The notes under the pieces were generated by a model, which worked only from the letters and a program-made list of their open reading frames with translations, had not been told where the DNA came from and ran no database searches. A program made the translations under genes and the position numbers. Source: Denitrobaculum sp965225735 (GTDB lineage Bacteria; Pseudomonadota; Alphaproteobacteria; Kiloniellales; Kiloniellaceae). From it: 64,000 bases of DNA. The DNA lies in contig CBDDBN010000026.1 in the NCBI GenBank assembly GCA_965225735.1, positions 1 through 64,000 on the forward strand. Reading direction: 5' to 3'. This document shows, one piece after another, positions 34,330 to 42,860 of the stretch (position 1 is the stretch's first letter; each line of letters starts with the position of its first letter).

Positions 34330-35226
34330 TCAATTCAATACGGGCAAGGACCGCAGCCGCTCTTTCGCAAAGTCGATGAAGGCTCTGATCTTTGCCGGCG
34401 CCCGGCGGCCTTCGACATGCACAAGATGAATGGGTAAGGGCTCGGGCTCATGATCCTCCAGCACAGATTGCAATGTCCCATTCTCCAGATCCGGCCCGAC
34501 TTGGTAAGACAGAACGCGGCAAAGCCCCCAGCCCTGTCGGGCAACGGCAATGGCCGCGGCCACGCTGCTGACCGTCAGCCGCGGCTTGACCCGAACCAAA
34601 TCCTGCATATCTGCGCCGAACCGCCATTCCGAAACCGGGCTGACCGGCGCGGCCGCAACAATCTGATGAGATGCTAAATCGGCCGGCGTTTGTGGAATCC
34701 CCTTGCGCTCAAGGTAGCCGGGCGCAGCACACATGACGCGGCGCACACGCCCGACACGCACAGCAGAGAGTCCTGAGGATGGCAAAGGACCGATCCGCAC
34801 GGCCACATCAAATCCCTCTTCAACCATGTTGATGATTCGGTCGACCATCAGGACATCTACGCTAACATCAGAATAGAGATCCAAAAAATCCGTCAGGATC
34901 GGCGCCACATAGACTCGGCCGAATTCGGTCGAACAGGTAATGCGCAGTTGGCCGACAGGATTGGCCGCCGTGCCCGCGGCGGCATCGTCAGCGGCCTGCA
35001 GTTGCGTCAGAATATGCCGCGCATCTTCGAGATAGGCCGCCCCCACATCGGTCAGGCGCACGCGCCGGGTCGTACGCGTAAAGAGCCGCGCCCCGAGCCT
35101 GTCCTCAAGCGCATTGACGCCCCGCGTCGCCGAGGGCGCGCTGAGCCCCACCGCGCGGGCACCTGCCGCAAAACTCTCGGCCTCGGCCACGGCGACAAAA
35201 ACCTCGAGGCTCTGGATCCTATCCAT
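34330..35226 (-). CDS. LysR-family transcriptional regulator
   Basis: A 298-residue LysR protein opening MDRIQSLEVFVAVAEAESFAAGARAVGLSAPSATRGVNALEDRLG, the subgroup that often controls oxidoreductases and efflux. The effector domain follows (LRITCSTEFGRVYVAPILTDF). It is divergent from the DUF1348/GST/flavoprotein genes with about 190 nt between starts, and a perfect AT-rich palindrome lies in that gap. It probably regulates the DUF1348-GST operon. Confidence 0.9.
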   Translation of the reverse strand: MDRIQSLEVFVAVAEAESFAAGARAVGLSAPSATRGVNALEDRLGARLFTRTTRRVRLTDVGAAYLEDARHILTQLQAADDAAAGTAANPVGQLRITCSTEFGRVYVAPILTDFLDLYSDVSVDVLMVDRIINMVEEGFDVAVRIGPLPSSGLSAVRVGRVRRVMCAAPGYLERKGIPQTPADLASHQIVAAAPVSPVSEWRFGADMQDLVRVKPRLTVSSVAAAIAVARQGWGLCRVLSYQVGPDLENGTLQSVLEDHEPEPLPIHLVHVEGRRAPAKIRAFIDFAKERLRSLPVLN

Positions 35227-35273
35227 GACGCAAACTCTCTAATTACTATCACTATGCAAAATAATATATTTTT

Positions 35274-35291
35274 AAATGAATATATTCATTT
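35274..35291. promoter_or_regulatory. 18 bp perfect palindrome between LysR and DUF1348 genes
   Basis: AAATGAATATATTCATTT, an exact 9+9 bp palindrome, in an AT-rich divergent promoter region. The central part fits a LysR-type dyad. It lies about 48 nt from the LysR start and 127 nt from the DUF1348 start. Confidence 0.6.
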
Positions 35292-35417
35292 GAGATTCAG
35301 CGCAATCTAACTTCTATCCATCGACACGATGTATCGAGCGCCCATCAAATTTCCGGTCATCGAAGCTGCGCGCAGCGACTGAAACGACACCGAAACCCTC
35401 ATCGGAAAGAGAAAACC

Positions 35418-35897
35418 ATGACCCAAGCCGAAGAGCCCCGCCATCCCCTGCCGCCCTTTACAGACGAAACCGCCGCTCAGAAGGTTCGCCTGGCCGAAGA
35501 CGGCTGGAACGGCCGCAATCCAGCCAAGGTCGCATTGGCCTACACGCCCGACAGCCGTTGGCGTAATCGCGCCGAGTTCATCAAGGGCCGCAAGGAAGTC
35601 GAAGAGTTCCTGACACGTAAGTGGGCAAAAGAGCTCGATTACCGCTTGATCAAGGAACTCTGGGCCCATGACGGCAACCGCATCGCGGTGCGTTACGCCT
35701 ATGAGTATCACGATGACAGCGGCAACTGGTTCCGGGCTTACGGAAACGAGAACTGGGAGTTCGACGAAAAGGGCTACATGGCCTATCGCCACGCCAGCAT
35801 CAACGAACATCCGATCACCGAAGAAGAACGCAAGTTCCGCTGGCCCCTCGGCCGGCGTCCCGATGACCATCCCAACCTCAGCGACTTTGGCTTTTAA
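35418..35897 (+). CDS. DUF1348 / NTF2-like protein
   Basis: A 159-residue SnoaL/NTF2-like cone-fold protein of the DUF1348 family: PLPPFTDETAAQKVRLAEDGWNGRNPAKVALAYTPDSRWRNR at the start and KELWAHDGNRIAVRYAYEYHDDSGNWFRAYGNENWEF in the middle are characteristic, with RHASINEHPI near the end. No catalytic residues are assigned for this family, which is often found with oxidative stress or aromatic degradation genes. It is followed 19 nt later by a GST gene, so the two form an operon. Confidence 0.85.
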   Translation: MTQAEEPRHPLPPFTDETAAQKVRLAEDGWNGRNPAKVALAYTPDSRWRNRAEFIKGRKEVEEFLTRKWAKELDYRLIKELWAHDGNRIAVRYAYEYHDDSGNWFRAYGNENWEFDEKGYMAYRHASINEHPITEEERKFRWPLGRRPDDHPNLSDFGF

Positions 35898-35916
35898 GTC
35901 TGAAAGGATCAACGAC

Positions 35917-36543
35917 ATGGCCTCCCCCGTAAAACTCTACCGCAATCCGAAATCCGGCCACTGCCATCGTGTGGAACTGATGCTGGCGCTCCTCGACGTC
36001 CCGTACGAAACAGTCGACCTGGACATGGCCAACGGCGCACACAAAGCGCCCGAATACCTGAAAATCGCCCCGCTGGGCCAGGTGCCCGCCATCGATGACA
36101 ACGGCGTCACTCTCTCTGATTCCAACGGCATCATCGCCTACCTTGCCAAACGCTACGGCGAGGCCGACAACTGGGCCGGCCGGACGCCTGTAGAGGCAGC
36201 AGAGATCCAACGCTGGCTTTCGATTGCCGCCGGCGAAATCGCCTACGGCCCCTGTGCAGCGCGCCTCGTTACCGTCTTCGGCGTTCCGCTGGACCACGAA
36301 CAGGCTGTCGCCAAAGCACATGCTCTCTTTAAGGTTATGAACGAGCATCTGGACGGCAAAACGTTCCTTGTGGCCGAGCGCTTAACCCTCGCGGACATCG
36401 CAGGCTATAGCTACATCGCTCACGCGCCCGAAGGCGGTGTCAGCCTGGACGCCTACCCCCATATCCAATCTTGGCTGGCCCGCATCGAAGCCTTGCCGAA
36501 ATTCATCGGCATGGCGAAGTCTCCCCTTCCCGAGGTTGCCTGA
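35917..36543 (+). CDS. Glutathione S-transferase
   Basis: A 208-residue cytosolic GST. The thioredoxin-like N-terminal domain begins VKLYRNPKSGHCHRVELMLALLDVPY, with the glutathione-site LGQVPAIDDNGVTLSDSNGIIAYLA (cis-Pro and the E/D-S motif). The all-helical C-terminal domain includes HLDGKTFLVAERLTLADIAGY. Start is ATG 35917 after AAAGGA. It lies between DUF1348 and the PNPOx-FNR fusion (76 nt gap), suggesting a detoxification operon. Confidence 0.9.
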   Translation: MASPVKLYRNPKSGHCHRVELMLALLDVPYETVDLDMANGAHKAPEYLKIAPLGQVPAIDDNGVTLSDSNGIIAYLAKRYGEADNWAGRTPVEAAEIQRWLSIAAGEIAYGPCAARLVTVFGVPLDHEQAVAKAHALFKVMNEHLDGKTFLVAERLTLADIAGYSYIAHAPEGGVSLDAYPHIQSWLARIEALPKFIGMAKSPLPEVA

Positions 36544-36619
36544 TTAGGGACGTACAACAGCCGTTGCGCTCCGGCGCTGCGGCCGTCCCCTAAGCCGTTT
36601 TGCTTGAAAGGACCTCTCG

Positions 36620-38251
36620 ATGACAGAGATCGCAAACCCCTTCCACGCCGGTGAAGTCGAGGCGCAGGAACGCAGCGGCGCTATGGATGTCGTGAGTTGG
36701 GCCGGAGGCTACATCCGCGATTACATGCCCGATCAGCATCGAGAGTTCTTTTCGCAGCAGCCCTTTCTTGTGCTTGCGAGCGCCGACGAAACGGGCCGGC
36801 ACTGGGTGACGCTTCTAGATGGGCCTGACGGGTTTGTCCGCTCCCCCGACGCCAGAACACTGACGGTGAACGCAGTCCCCGATCCGCAGGATCCGCTGGC
36901 CGCTGCGCTCACTAGCGGTGCGGACGTCGGTATGATCGGTATCGAGCTGGCGACGCGACGTCGCAATCGAATGAACGGCTTCTTTCGTCCGAATGGACAG
37001 ACTTTCGCCATCGATGTTGGGCAGAGCTTCGGCAACTGCCCGCAAAACATCCACGAGCGCGAATGGCGCCGCGTGCCCCGCGGCGATGTTCCGCCAGCGA
37101 TCCGCTCGAACGCACTCTCTTCTGATCAGATGGCCCGCATTCGGACCGCCGATACTCTATTCATCGGCACCGGCCACCACGCCTCGAAAGACGCTCCATC
37201 CAATGGTTACGACGCTTCCCACCGCGGCGGTGCCCCGGGCTTTGTCGAGGTCATCGATTCCAACCGTCTGCGGATACCGGACTACCCGGGTAACAACTTC
37301 TTCAATACCATTGGGAATCTGCTGAAAAACCCGGCCATCGGCTTGGTTTTCGTCGATTTTGAGTCCGGCGGCCTGTTGCACCTTAGCGGTCGCGCCGAGA
37401 TCGACTGGACCGGAGCGAAGTCAGCTGACCCAGCAGCGCTGAGGTCGATCGAGGTGTTCATCGAAGCGGTTGTCGATCGGCCGGCGGCCTTGTCGCTGCG
37501 CTGGTCAAAGGATTCCTCGGGTCTCCGCGACCTCGAAATCACCGACAAGTTCGTTGAGTCCGACGATATCACCTCATTCTATCTGGCACCCGCTGATGGT
37601 GCACCTCTGGAGCCGTTCGAAGCCGGTCAGCACCTGCCTGTCGAACTGAACATCCCTGGCCATTCTGACAAGGTGAAACGAAGCTATTCACTTTCGGGCG
37701 CGCCGGACAGCGGACACTACCGCCTGAGCATTAAGCGTGAACCTCACGGCATCGCCTCGCGTCATTTGCACGACAAGTTACAGCCTGGCGATCGGATCGC
37801 GGCGCGCAGACCCTCGGGCGACTTCGTCGTACCCTGCAGCAACTGTCCGCTGGTGCTGGTCAGCGCAGGGGTCGGCCTCACTCCGATGCTCTCAATACTG
37901 CATGCGGCGGCCTCTGAAAGCCGAGGGCGGCCGGTCTGGTATGTCCATAGTGCCCGTAATGGCGCGCAACATGCGCTCAAAGCGGAAGTGGAAGACCTGA
38001 CGCAAAGCCACCCCAACTTCGCGGCGCATATAAGATACAGCCGCCCAAATGAGGGCGACCAGCTCGGTACCGATTATCATGCGGCCGGGCGCATTTCCGC
38101 ACAGACGTTGCTGGACCTGAATGCCGGCCCGGATGCGAACTACCTGCTCTGCGGGCCGGCGGGCTTCATCGCACAGATCAAAGGCGGACTGGAGACGGCG
38201 GGGGTTCCTGAGCGGAACATCCACTTTGAGACCTTTGGCCCAACGGGCTAG
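36620..38251 (+). CDS. PNPOx-like / FNR-like flavoprotein fusion
   Basis: A 543-residue protein. Residues 1-300 form a pyridoxamine 5'-phosphate oxidase-like flavin-binding split barrel (FLVLASADETGRHWVTLLDGPDGF; NNFFNTIGNLLKNPAIGLVFVDF). From about 310 a ferredoxin-NADP reductase-type module follows: FEAGQHLPVELN, KRSYSLSGAPD (FAD binding), RRPSGDFVVP, GVGLTPMLSIL and LLCGPAGFI (NAD(P) binding). It stops there, without the C-terminal [2Fe-2S] domain seen in many relatives, so electrons must leave by another route. Likely a cytosolic NAD(P)H-dependent flavin oxidoreductase in the same operon as GST. Confidence 0.87.
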   Translation: MTEIANPFHAGEVEAQERSGAMDVVSWAGGYIRDYMPDQHREFFSQQPFLVLASADETGRHWVTLLDGPDGFVRSPDARTLTVNAVPDPQDPLAAALTSGADVGMIGIELATRRRNRMNGFFRPNGQTFAIDVGQSFGNCPQNIHEREWRRVPRGDVPPAIRSNALSSDQMARIRTADTLFIGTGHHASKDAPSNGYDASHRGGAPGFVEVIDSNRLRIPDYPGNNFFNTIGNLLKNPAIGLVFVDFESGGLLHLSGRAEIDWTGAKSADPAALRSIEVFIEAVVDRPAALSLRWSKDSSGLRDLEITDKFVESDDITSFYLAPADGAPLEPFEAGQHLPVELNIPGHSDKVKRSYSLSGAPDSGHYRLSIKREPHGIASRHLHDKLQPGDRIAARRPSGDFVVPCSNCPLVLVSAGVGLTPMLSILHAAASESRGRPVWYVHSARNGAQHALKAEVEDLTQSHPNFAAHIRYSRPNEGDQLGTDYHAAGRISAQTLLDLNAGPDANYLLCGPAGFIAQIKGGLETAGVPERNIHFETFGPTG

Positions 38252-38306
38252 GCCTCGATTGGGCCTTGGTTCAGACGTCGATGGGTTGGCCGCTCCTGGA
38301 AGACCT

Positions 38307-38918
38307 TCAAACCAGACCCGCCAGTTTTGCGAAGGGGTCCCAATTCGGATCCTTGTGCCATTCGTATTCAGTGCCAATGGCGATGAAATCCGCGGCCTCC
38401 TGACCGAAGAGCTTCGCCATGACCGTCAGGCTCATGTCCATGCCCGCCGAAACACCCGATGAGGTGAAGAACTTGCCGTCTTCGACCCATCGGGCCTGCG
38501 GCACCCATTCGACCTTCGGCCCGTGATGGATCGTTGCCGTGAAATCTTTCTTGTTGGTGGTCGCTCGGCGGCCATCGAGCAGTCCGGTCGTCGCGAGCAG
38601 CACGGTTCCGGTGCAGACGGCCATGACGTACTCGGCATTTTGAGACGTCTCGACAATCCAGTTGTTGATCGCTTCATTTCTCGGGTTCAGGGGGGCGCTG
38701 TCGCCTCCCGGAATGAGGATGAGATCGTAATCGCTGCTCTCGGCGAGCGTTCTGTCCACGGCCGTTCTGGTGCCGTGATAGCTCGGCACCGGGTCGAGCG
38801 TTTCGGCAACGATCTTGATATCCATCGCACCGACATCATGATCGCCGAGCATTTCGAGCGGCCCGTAGAGATCAAGTGTTTGAAAACCAGGAAATACCAG
38901 AGCAGCAAGTGTCTTCAT
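38307..38918 (-). CDS. DJ-1/PfpI-family protein
   Basis: A 203-residue class I glutamine amidotransferase-like protein of the DJ-1/PfpI superfamily, beginning KTLAALVFPGFQTLDLYGPLEML. The nucleophile elbow is AVCTGTVLLATTGLLDGRRATTN with a likely catalytic Cys, and the ThiJ/PfpI pattern continues with GVSAGMDMSL. I chose ATG at 38918 (AAAGGTG 6 nt upstream); an upstream extension would not resemble the family. It is divergent from the GlxA-type regulator at 39003, whose own N-terminal domain is a related DJ-1 fold, so regulator and enzyme may share a ligand. Confidence 0.87.
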   Translation of the reverse strand: MKTLAALVFPGFQTLDLYGPLEMLGDHDVGAMDIKIVAETLDPVPSYHGTRTAVDRTLAESSDYDLILIPGGDSAPLNPRNEAINNWIVETSQNAEYVMAVCTGTVLLATTGLLDGRRATTNKKDFTATIHHGPKVEWVPQARWVEDGKFFTSSGVSAGMDMSLTVMAKLFGQEAADFIAIGTEYEWHKDPNWDPFAKLAGLV

Positions 38919-39002
38919 CTTCACACCTTTGGTTGCGTCTCGAAGCAGGCAGGTCGCCGATGGACCTAGCTTACCAACAGAACATCTGGCATAAATGCCA
39001 AC

Positions 39003-40007
39003 ATGACCTCCTTTTCTGCCAAAGATGGAGATATCCCGGAGCAGCCGCGTCAGGTGGTTTTCGTCGTCTATCCGGACATCGTGCTGCTTGATCTCGCCGG
39101 GCCGCTCCAGGTCCTTGCAAGTGCGCGGCAACCAGGAACGGGGAAGCCGGGGTACGAAACGGCGATCATCTCCCGCGAAGGTGGTCGCATCCCGACGGAC
39201 ACGGTTGTCTCCATCGAGACGGAGCCAATGGACAATTGGGTTCAAGGGCAAATCCATACGCTCATCGTTGTTGGCGGTGACGGCGCGAACGCCGCCATGC
39301 AGGACGCGCAGTTCATACAGCGCGTTGCGGAGCTGTCAGCACGATCTCAACGGGTCTGTTCGGTTTGTTCAGGAGCACTGATCCTGGCGGCAACAGGTAT
39401 CCTGGACGGACGCCGCGCCACCACCCACTGGGAGGACTGTTCGCACCTGGCGCGCGACTTTCCAAATGTTCAGGTCGAAGTCGATCCGATCTACGTGAAG
39501 GATGGGCACATTTGGACATCCGCCGGGATCACGGCGGGAACCGACATGGCGCTCGCCATCGTCGCCGAAGACCTCGGACAGGACGCCGCACTCGAGCGTG
39601 CCCAGATGCTCGTGACCTACATGGTGCGCCCGGGCGGGCAATCTCAGTTCAGTCCCGTTCTTGAACGCCAAAAGCTGGAGCGATCGGTCAGGTTCAAAAA
39701 TTTGCATCAATGGATCGCCAGCAATCTCAAGAACGATTTGCGTGTCGAACAGCTTGCTGAACAGGCAAACATGAGCGCGCGCAACTTTCACAGGCTCTAT
39801 TCCTCAACGACCGGCGTAACACCAGCCAAGGCCGTGGAGACGATGCGCATGGAAGCAGCAAGAGAGCTATTAGAAACAACCAGCTTGGGGGTTAAGTCTG
39901 TCGCAGACACCTGCGGCTTCGGAGATGAAGAACGCATGCGACGTGCGTTCCTGCGACTGGTCGGTGTCTCCCCCAGCGAATACCGGCAGCGTTTTCGGAT
40001 GATTTGA
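39003..40007 (+). CDS. GlxA-type AraC regulator with DJ-1/PfpI N-terminal domain
   Basis: A 334-residue protein with an N-terminal DJ-1/PfpI-like sensor (VVFVVYPDIVLLDLAGPLQVL; SVCSGALILAATGILDGRRATTHW) and a C-terminal AraC domain (LAEQANMSARNFHRLYSSTTGVTPAKAVETMRMEAARELL and the second helix pair ADTCGFGDEERMRRAFLRLVGVSPSEYR). This is the GlxA subfamily. The cysteine of the DJ-1 elbow is retained (CSVCSG). It is divergent from a free-standing DJ-1 protein with 84 nt between starts and most likely regulates it. The ligand is unknown. Confidence 0.9.
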   Translation: MTSFSAKDGDIPEQPRQVVFVVYPDIVLLDLAGPLQVLASARQPGTGKPGYETAIISREGGRIPTDTVVSIETEPMDNWVQGQIHTLIVVGGDGANAAMQDAQFIQRVAELSARSQRVCSVCSGALILAATGILDGRRATTHWEDCSHLARDFPNVQVEVDPIYVKDGHIWTSAGITAGTDMALAIVAEDLGQDAALERAQMLVTYMVRPGGQSQFSPVLERQKLERSVRFKNLHQWIASNLKNDLRVEQLAEQANMSARNFHRLYSSTTGVTPAKAVETMRMEAARELLETTSLGVKSVADTCGFGDEERMRRAFLRLVGVSPSEYRQRFRMI

Positions 40008-40358
40008 AAACCTCATTATGTCTCGATCTCGTTGCGCTTATAGATTCTGGTGTGCAAGTGTAACGTACCCAAGGGAGCCGTTTGCTTGCCGTTTAAACCG
40101 GAACCCAAGTGTATTCCGTCGAAGATCGAACACATTGTTTTTTATGCCGCGGCGCGATGCGATTAAGGCGAGCAATGAGCGTCCGTCCAGGGCGCAGATC
40201 TCTCAACACACAAACTCGGCCTTTAAGGAAGTGGGGGCAGATTATGCGTCCTCACTCCTAGTTTTATTGCCGATTCCATGACGCACACCAAGTCTTGGCG
40301 GCCTGTCTGCACAGCATGTTGCAATATGAGCTGATGACCGCCGCAAGGAAAGATAAGC
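40008..40358. other. Intergenic region without a recognised gene
   Basis: About 351 nt between the GlxA-like regulator and a Gfo/Idh/MocA gene, both on the + strand. No tRNA, strong hairpin or convincing coding sequence was seen. A poly-T stretch occurs at 40136-40142 without a clear stem. Probably a promoter region. Confidence 0.4.
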
Positions 40359-41393
40359 ATGACAGAGCATCCCATAAAACTCGCAGTAATCGGGCTTGGT
40401 ATGGCTTCGAAGCCGCACTTGGCAGCACTCAAGCAGCTCGCGCCAGGTGTTGAAGTTGCCGGCGTCTTCGCACGAAGCGTCGAGCGGCGGCAGGACGTGG
40501 CCAAGACCTGGGGCTGGCCGACTTTCAGCAGCCTGAAGGAAATCCTGGCAAGTGACGCCGACGGAGCCATCGTCATCACACCACCCAGTGCTCGGATCGA
40601 AATAGCATCCGCTCTGGCCGGCGCGGGCAAAGCAATCTTGATGGAGAAGCCGGTCGAGCGCGATCTCGCCCGCGCCATCCAAATCGTCGAAGTCTGCGAG
40701 GCGGCGGGCGTACCTTTGGGAATAGTGTTCCAACATCGCTTCCGCGCCGGAGCGGCGGCTCTGACCGAGCTTATCGCCAGCGGCAAGGCAGGATCACTCC
40801 AAATGGCGCGGGTCACTCTGCCCTGGTGGCGTGATCAGTCGTACTATGATCAGCCGGGTCGCGGGACCTACGCCGGTGACGGCGGCGGCGTGCTGATAAC
40901 CCAGGCGATTCACGTGATGGACTTGATGCTGAGCCTCACAGGCCCTGTCGCCGAGGTCGCGGCGCTCACCGGCACCACCGATCTGCACAAGATGGAGGCC
41001 GAAAATTTTGCCAGCGCCGGCCTGCGTTTTGCAAACGGCGCGATCGGCTCGATTGTCGCGACGACCTCGGCCTTTCCGGGCGACGCCGAAACGCTCGAAC
41101 TTGATTGCGAACACGCCGCGATGAGGCTTACTGCCGGCGAATTGGTAATCCACTGGCGCGACGGACGCGTTGAGACAGCGGGCGAAGTTACCGGCAGCGG
41201 TGGCGGCAGCGACCCGATGGATTTTCCCTGCGACTGGCACCGTGATCTTATCGCCGATTTCGCCCAGGCCCTGCGCGCAGACCGTGCCCCACGAATCACG
41301 GGTCGCGAGGCGCTCCGGGTTCATCGTCTGATCGATGCGATCGAACGCTCTGCGAAGACAGGGGCCTTAGCCAAGGTGGCGACAGAAGCTTGA
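40359..41393 (+). CDS. Gfo/Idh/MocA-family dehydrogenase
   Basis: A 344-residue oxidoreductase with an N-terminal Rossmann fold (IKLAVIGLGMASKPHLAAL) and MEKPVERDLARAIQIVE, the EKP motif with the conserved lysine. The C-terminal domain has DGGGVLITQAIHVMDLMLSLTG, the typical G-G-x-x-x-D/Q-x-x-x-H-x-x-D segment. NAD(P)-dependent oxidation of a sugar, cyclitol or related alcohol is expected. It is transcribed towards the PhyH-type dioxygenase but 171 nt separate them. Substrate unknown. Confidence 0.88.
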   Translation: MTEHPIKLAVIGLGMASKPHLAALKQLAPGVEVAGVFARSVERRQDVAKTWGWPTFSSLKEILASDADGAIVITPPSARIEIASALAGAGKAILMEKPVERDLARAIQIVEVCEAAGVPLGIVFQHRFRAGAAALTELIASGKAGSLQMARVTLPWWRDQSYYDQPGRGTYAGDGGGVLITQAIHVMDLMLSLTGPVAEVAALTGTTDLHKMEAENFASAGLRFANGAIGSIVATTSAFPGDAETLELDCEHAAMRLTAGELVIHWRDGRVETAGEVTGSGGGSDPMDFPCDWHRDLIADFAQALRADRAPRITGREALRVHRLIDAIERSAKTGALAKVATEA

Positions 41394-41564
41394 GCTTTCG
41401 CTTCACCGGGCCACAGCTGAGGTCATCGGCACTTCTTCGGCAGGTGCTCTCCAAGTCTAAAACCTGTTCCAAACATGACGCATATGATTTTATTGTAGCC
41501 CTTAGATCAACTCACCTGCAGCGCGCCACAATGACGCCAAACAAGTTCAAGAACGGCTGAAAAC

Positions 41565-42758
41565 ATGGAACCGTTTAGCAAACTTGAAAACCTGGGCTGG
41601 AATGAGTCAGTGCCGCCCAACGGCTTTATCAACCGACCTAAAACCATTGCGAACAACGACAATCCCGATGGCCTTTCCACGATCCAGACCGAGTACGAGA
41701 TCGAGACCACTCCAGAACACCTGAACCTTGTATCGGGTGATCCGTCGTGTTCGACCTGGCGGCGCGCCTACGACGATCCCGGAGTATCGGCTTTGCGTGA
41801 AAAGCTGCGGGCCGAAAACGGCATACGGGGTTTAGAGCTTGTCGCGCCGGATGACGTGAAACGCGCAGCGGATTTATTCCATCGGGACGGATTTGTCGCC
41901 GTGCGGGACGCCTTGCCGCCTGATGTGCTGACGCGCATACAAAAAGCTTCCAATGAAGCCATCTTGGCGTTGATGAAGGACGATCAGGATTGTTCTGCGG
42001 GGGGTGGCGCCGGCGGCCTGCCGCATCGCTATTCCTTCGGCGGCGGCTCTGCGTCCCGGCAGATGCTGCACAAGGATGAATGGTGCGCGCTCATTGACCT
42101 GCCAACCACCACGCCGATCCTGACAGAGATCTTCGGGTCTGCTGACTATATCTGCGGCGGTGCGGGTGGCGACATCGCCATGCCCGGCGCGATTGAGTAT
42201 CAGGGTTTGCATTCCGACAATATGTGGTCGGAACTCCCCGATCCTTTTGGCAAAGTCACGATGCGCGATCTGCCGGTGCCGGTCTTGACGATCAACTTCC
42301 CAATGATCGATCTCACCACCGAAAACGGCCCGATCAGGCAAATTCCAGGCACACAGAGATCACGCGCAGCGATTCCAAATCTCGTCGATGAGCCGGAGTG
42401 GATGAAACTCAGCACGCTTTGCCCTGTTCCAGCCGGCACCGCGATTTTCCGCGACATACGTGCCTGGCACGGCGGCACACCCAACCTGTCCCGTGATGTC
42501 CGTGCCATGCCCAATGTCGAGTACTACGCACCCTGGTTTAGAAGTGAGGGAATCATGCGTGCGATGCCCTATGAGCAATGGGAAAAGCTGTCGCCTCATG
42601 CACAACGCATTTGCCGCTACGTCGTTTGCGATAAAGGCGAGACCGTTGTGGGGGCTGGCTATATGGATCCAAGGCGGAAAAAGCGCGAAGCCTTCAAAGA
42701 ACGGCAGTTCTCGGAAATGGGCGAGAAAGCAGCGCACGAATATAAGGCACGCCTTTAA
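41565..42758 (+). CDS. Phytanoyl-CoA dioxygenase-family protein
   Basis: A 397-residue Fe(II)/2-oxoglutarate-dependent dioxygenase of the PhyH family. After an N-terminal extension of about 90 residues comes LFHRDGFVAVRDALPPDVL, and the iron site HSD in GLHSDNMWSE pairs with a distal His in AWHGGTPNLSRDVRAM, followed by the 2-oxoglutarate-binding arginine. Members hydroxylate acyl-CoA, secondary metabolites or ectoine-like compounds. It is a single gene with no obvious biosynthetic partner. The RRKKREAFKERQF tail is unusual and basic. Confidence 0.83.
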   Translation: MEPFSKLENLGWNESVPPNGFINRPKTIANNDNPDGLSTIQTEYEIETTPEHLNLVSGDPSCSTWRRAYDDPGVSALREKLRAENGIRGLELVAPDDVKRAADLFHRDGFVAVRDALPPDVLTRIQKASNEAILALMKDDQDCSAGGGAGGLPHRYSFGGGSASRQMLHKDEWCALIDLPTTTPILTEIFGSADYICGGAGGDIAMPGAIEYQGLHSDNMWSELPDPFGKVTMRDLPVPVLTINFPMIDLTTENGPIRQIPGTQRSRAAIPNLVDEPEWMKLSTLCPVPAGTAIFRDIRAWHGGTPNLSRDVRAMPNVEYYAPWFRSEGIMRAMPYEQWEKLSPHAQRICRYVVCDKGETVVGAGYMDPRRKKREAFKERQFSEMGEKAAHEYKARL

Positions 42759-42860
42759 ATCGGTCGCGCTTAAGCTGTTTGCATCTGCAAAGGAATCAAT
42801 TCAAGAATCCGAGGCGCAATTGTTTATGGATGCAGAAGAACCGCGCTCGATGCGTTCCGG

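Noticed and set aside
38919..39257. N-terminal extension of the DJ-1 protein
   Set aside because: The extension overlaps the divergent regulator gene and does not resemble DJ-1; ATG 38918 has a good ribosome-binding site.
40136..40142. T-rich tract as a terminator after the GlxA-like gene
   Set aside because: No stem can be formed immediately upstream of the T run.
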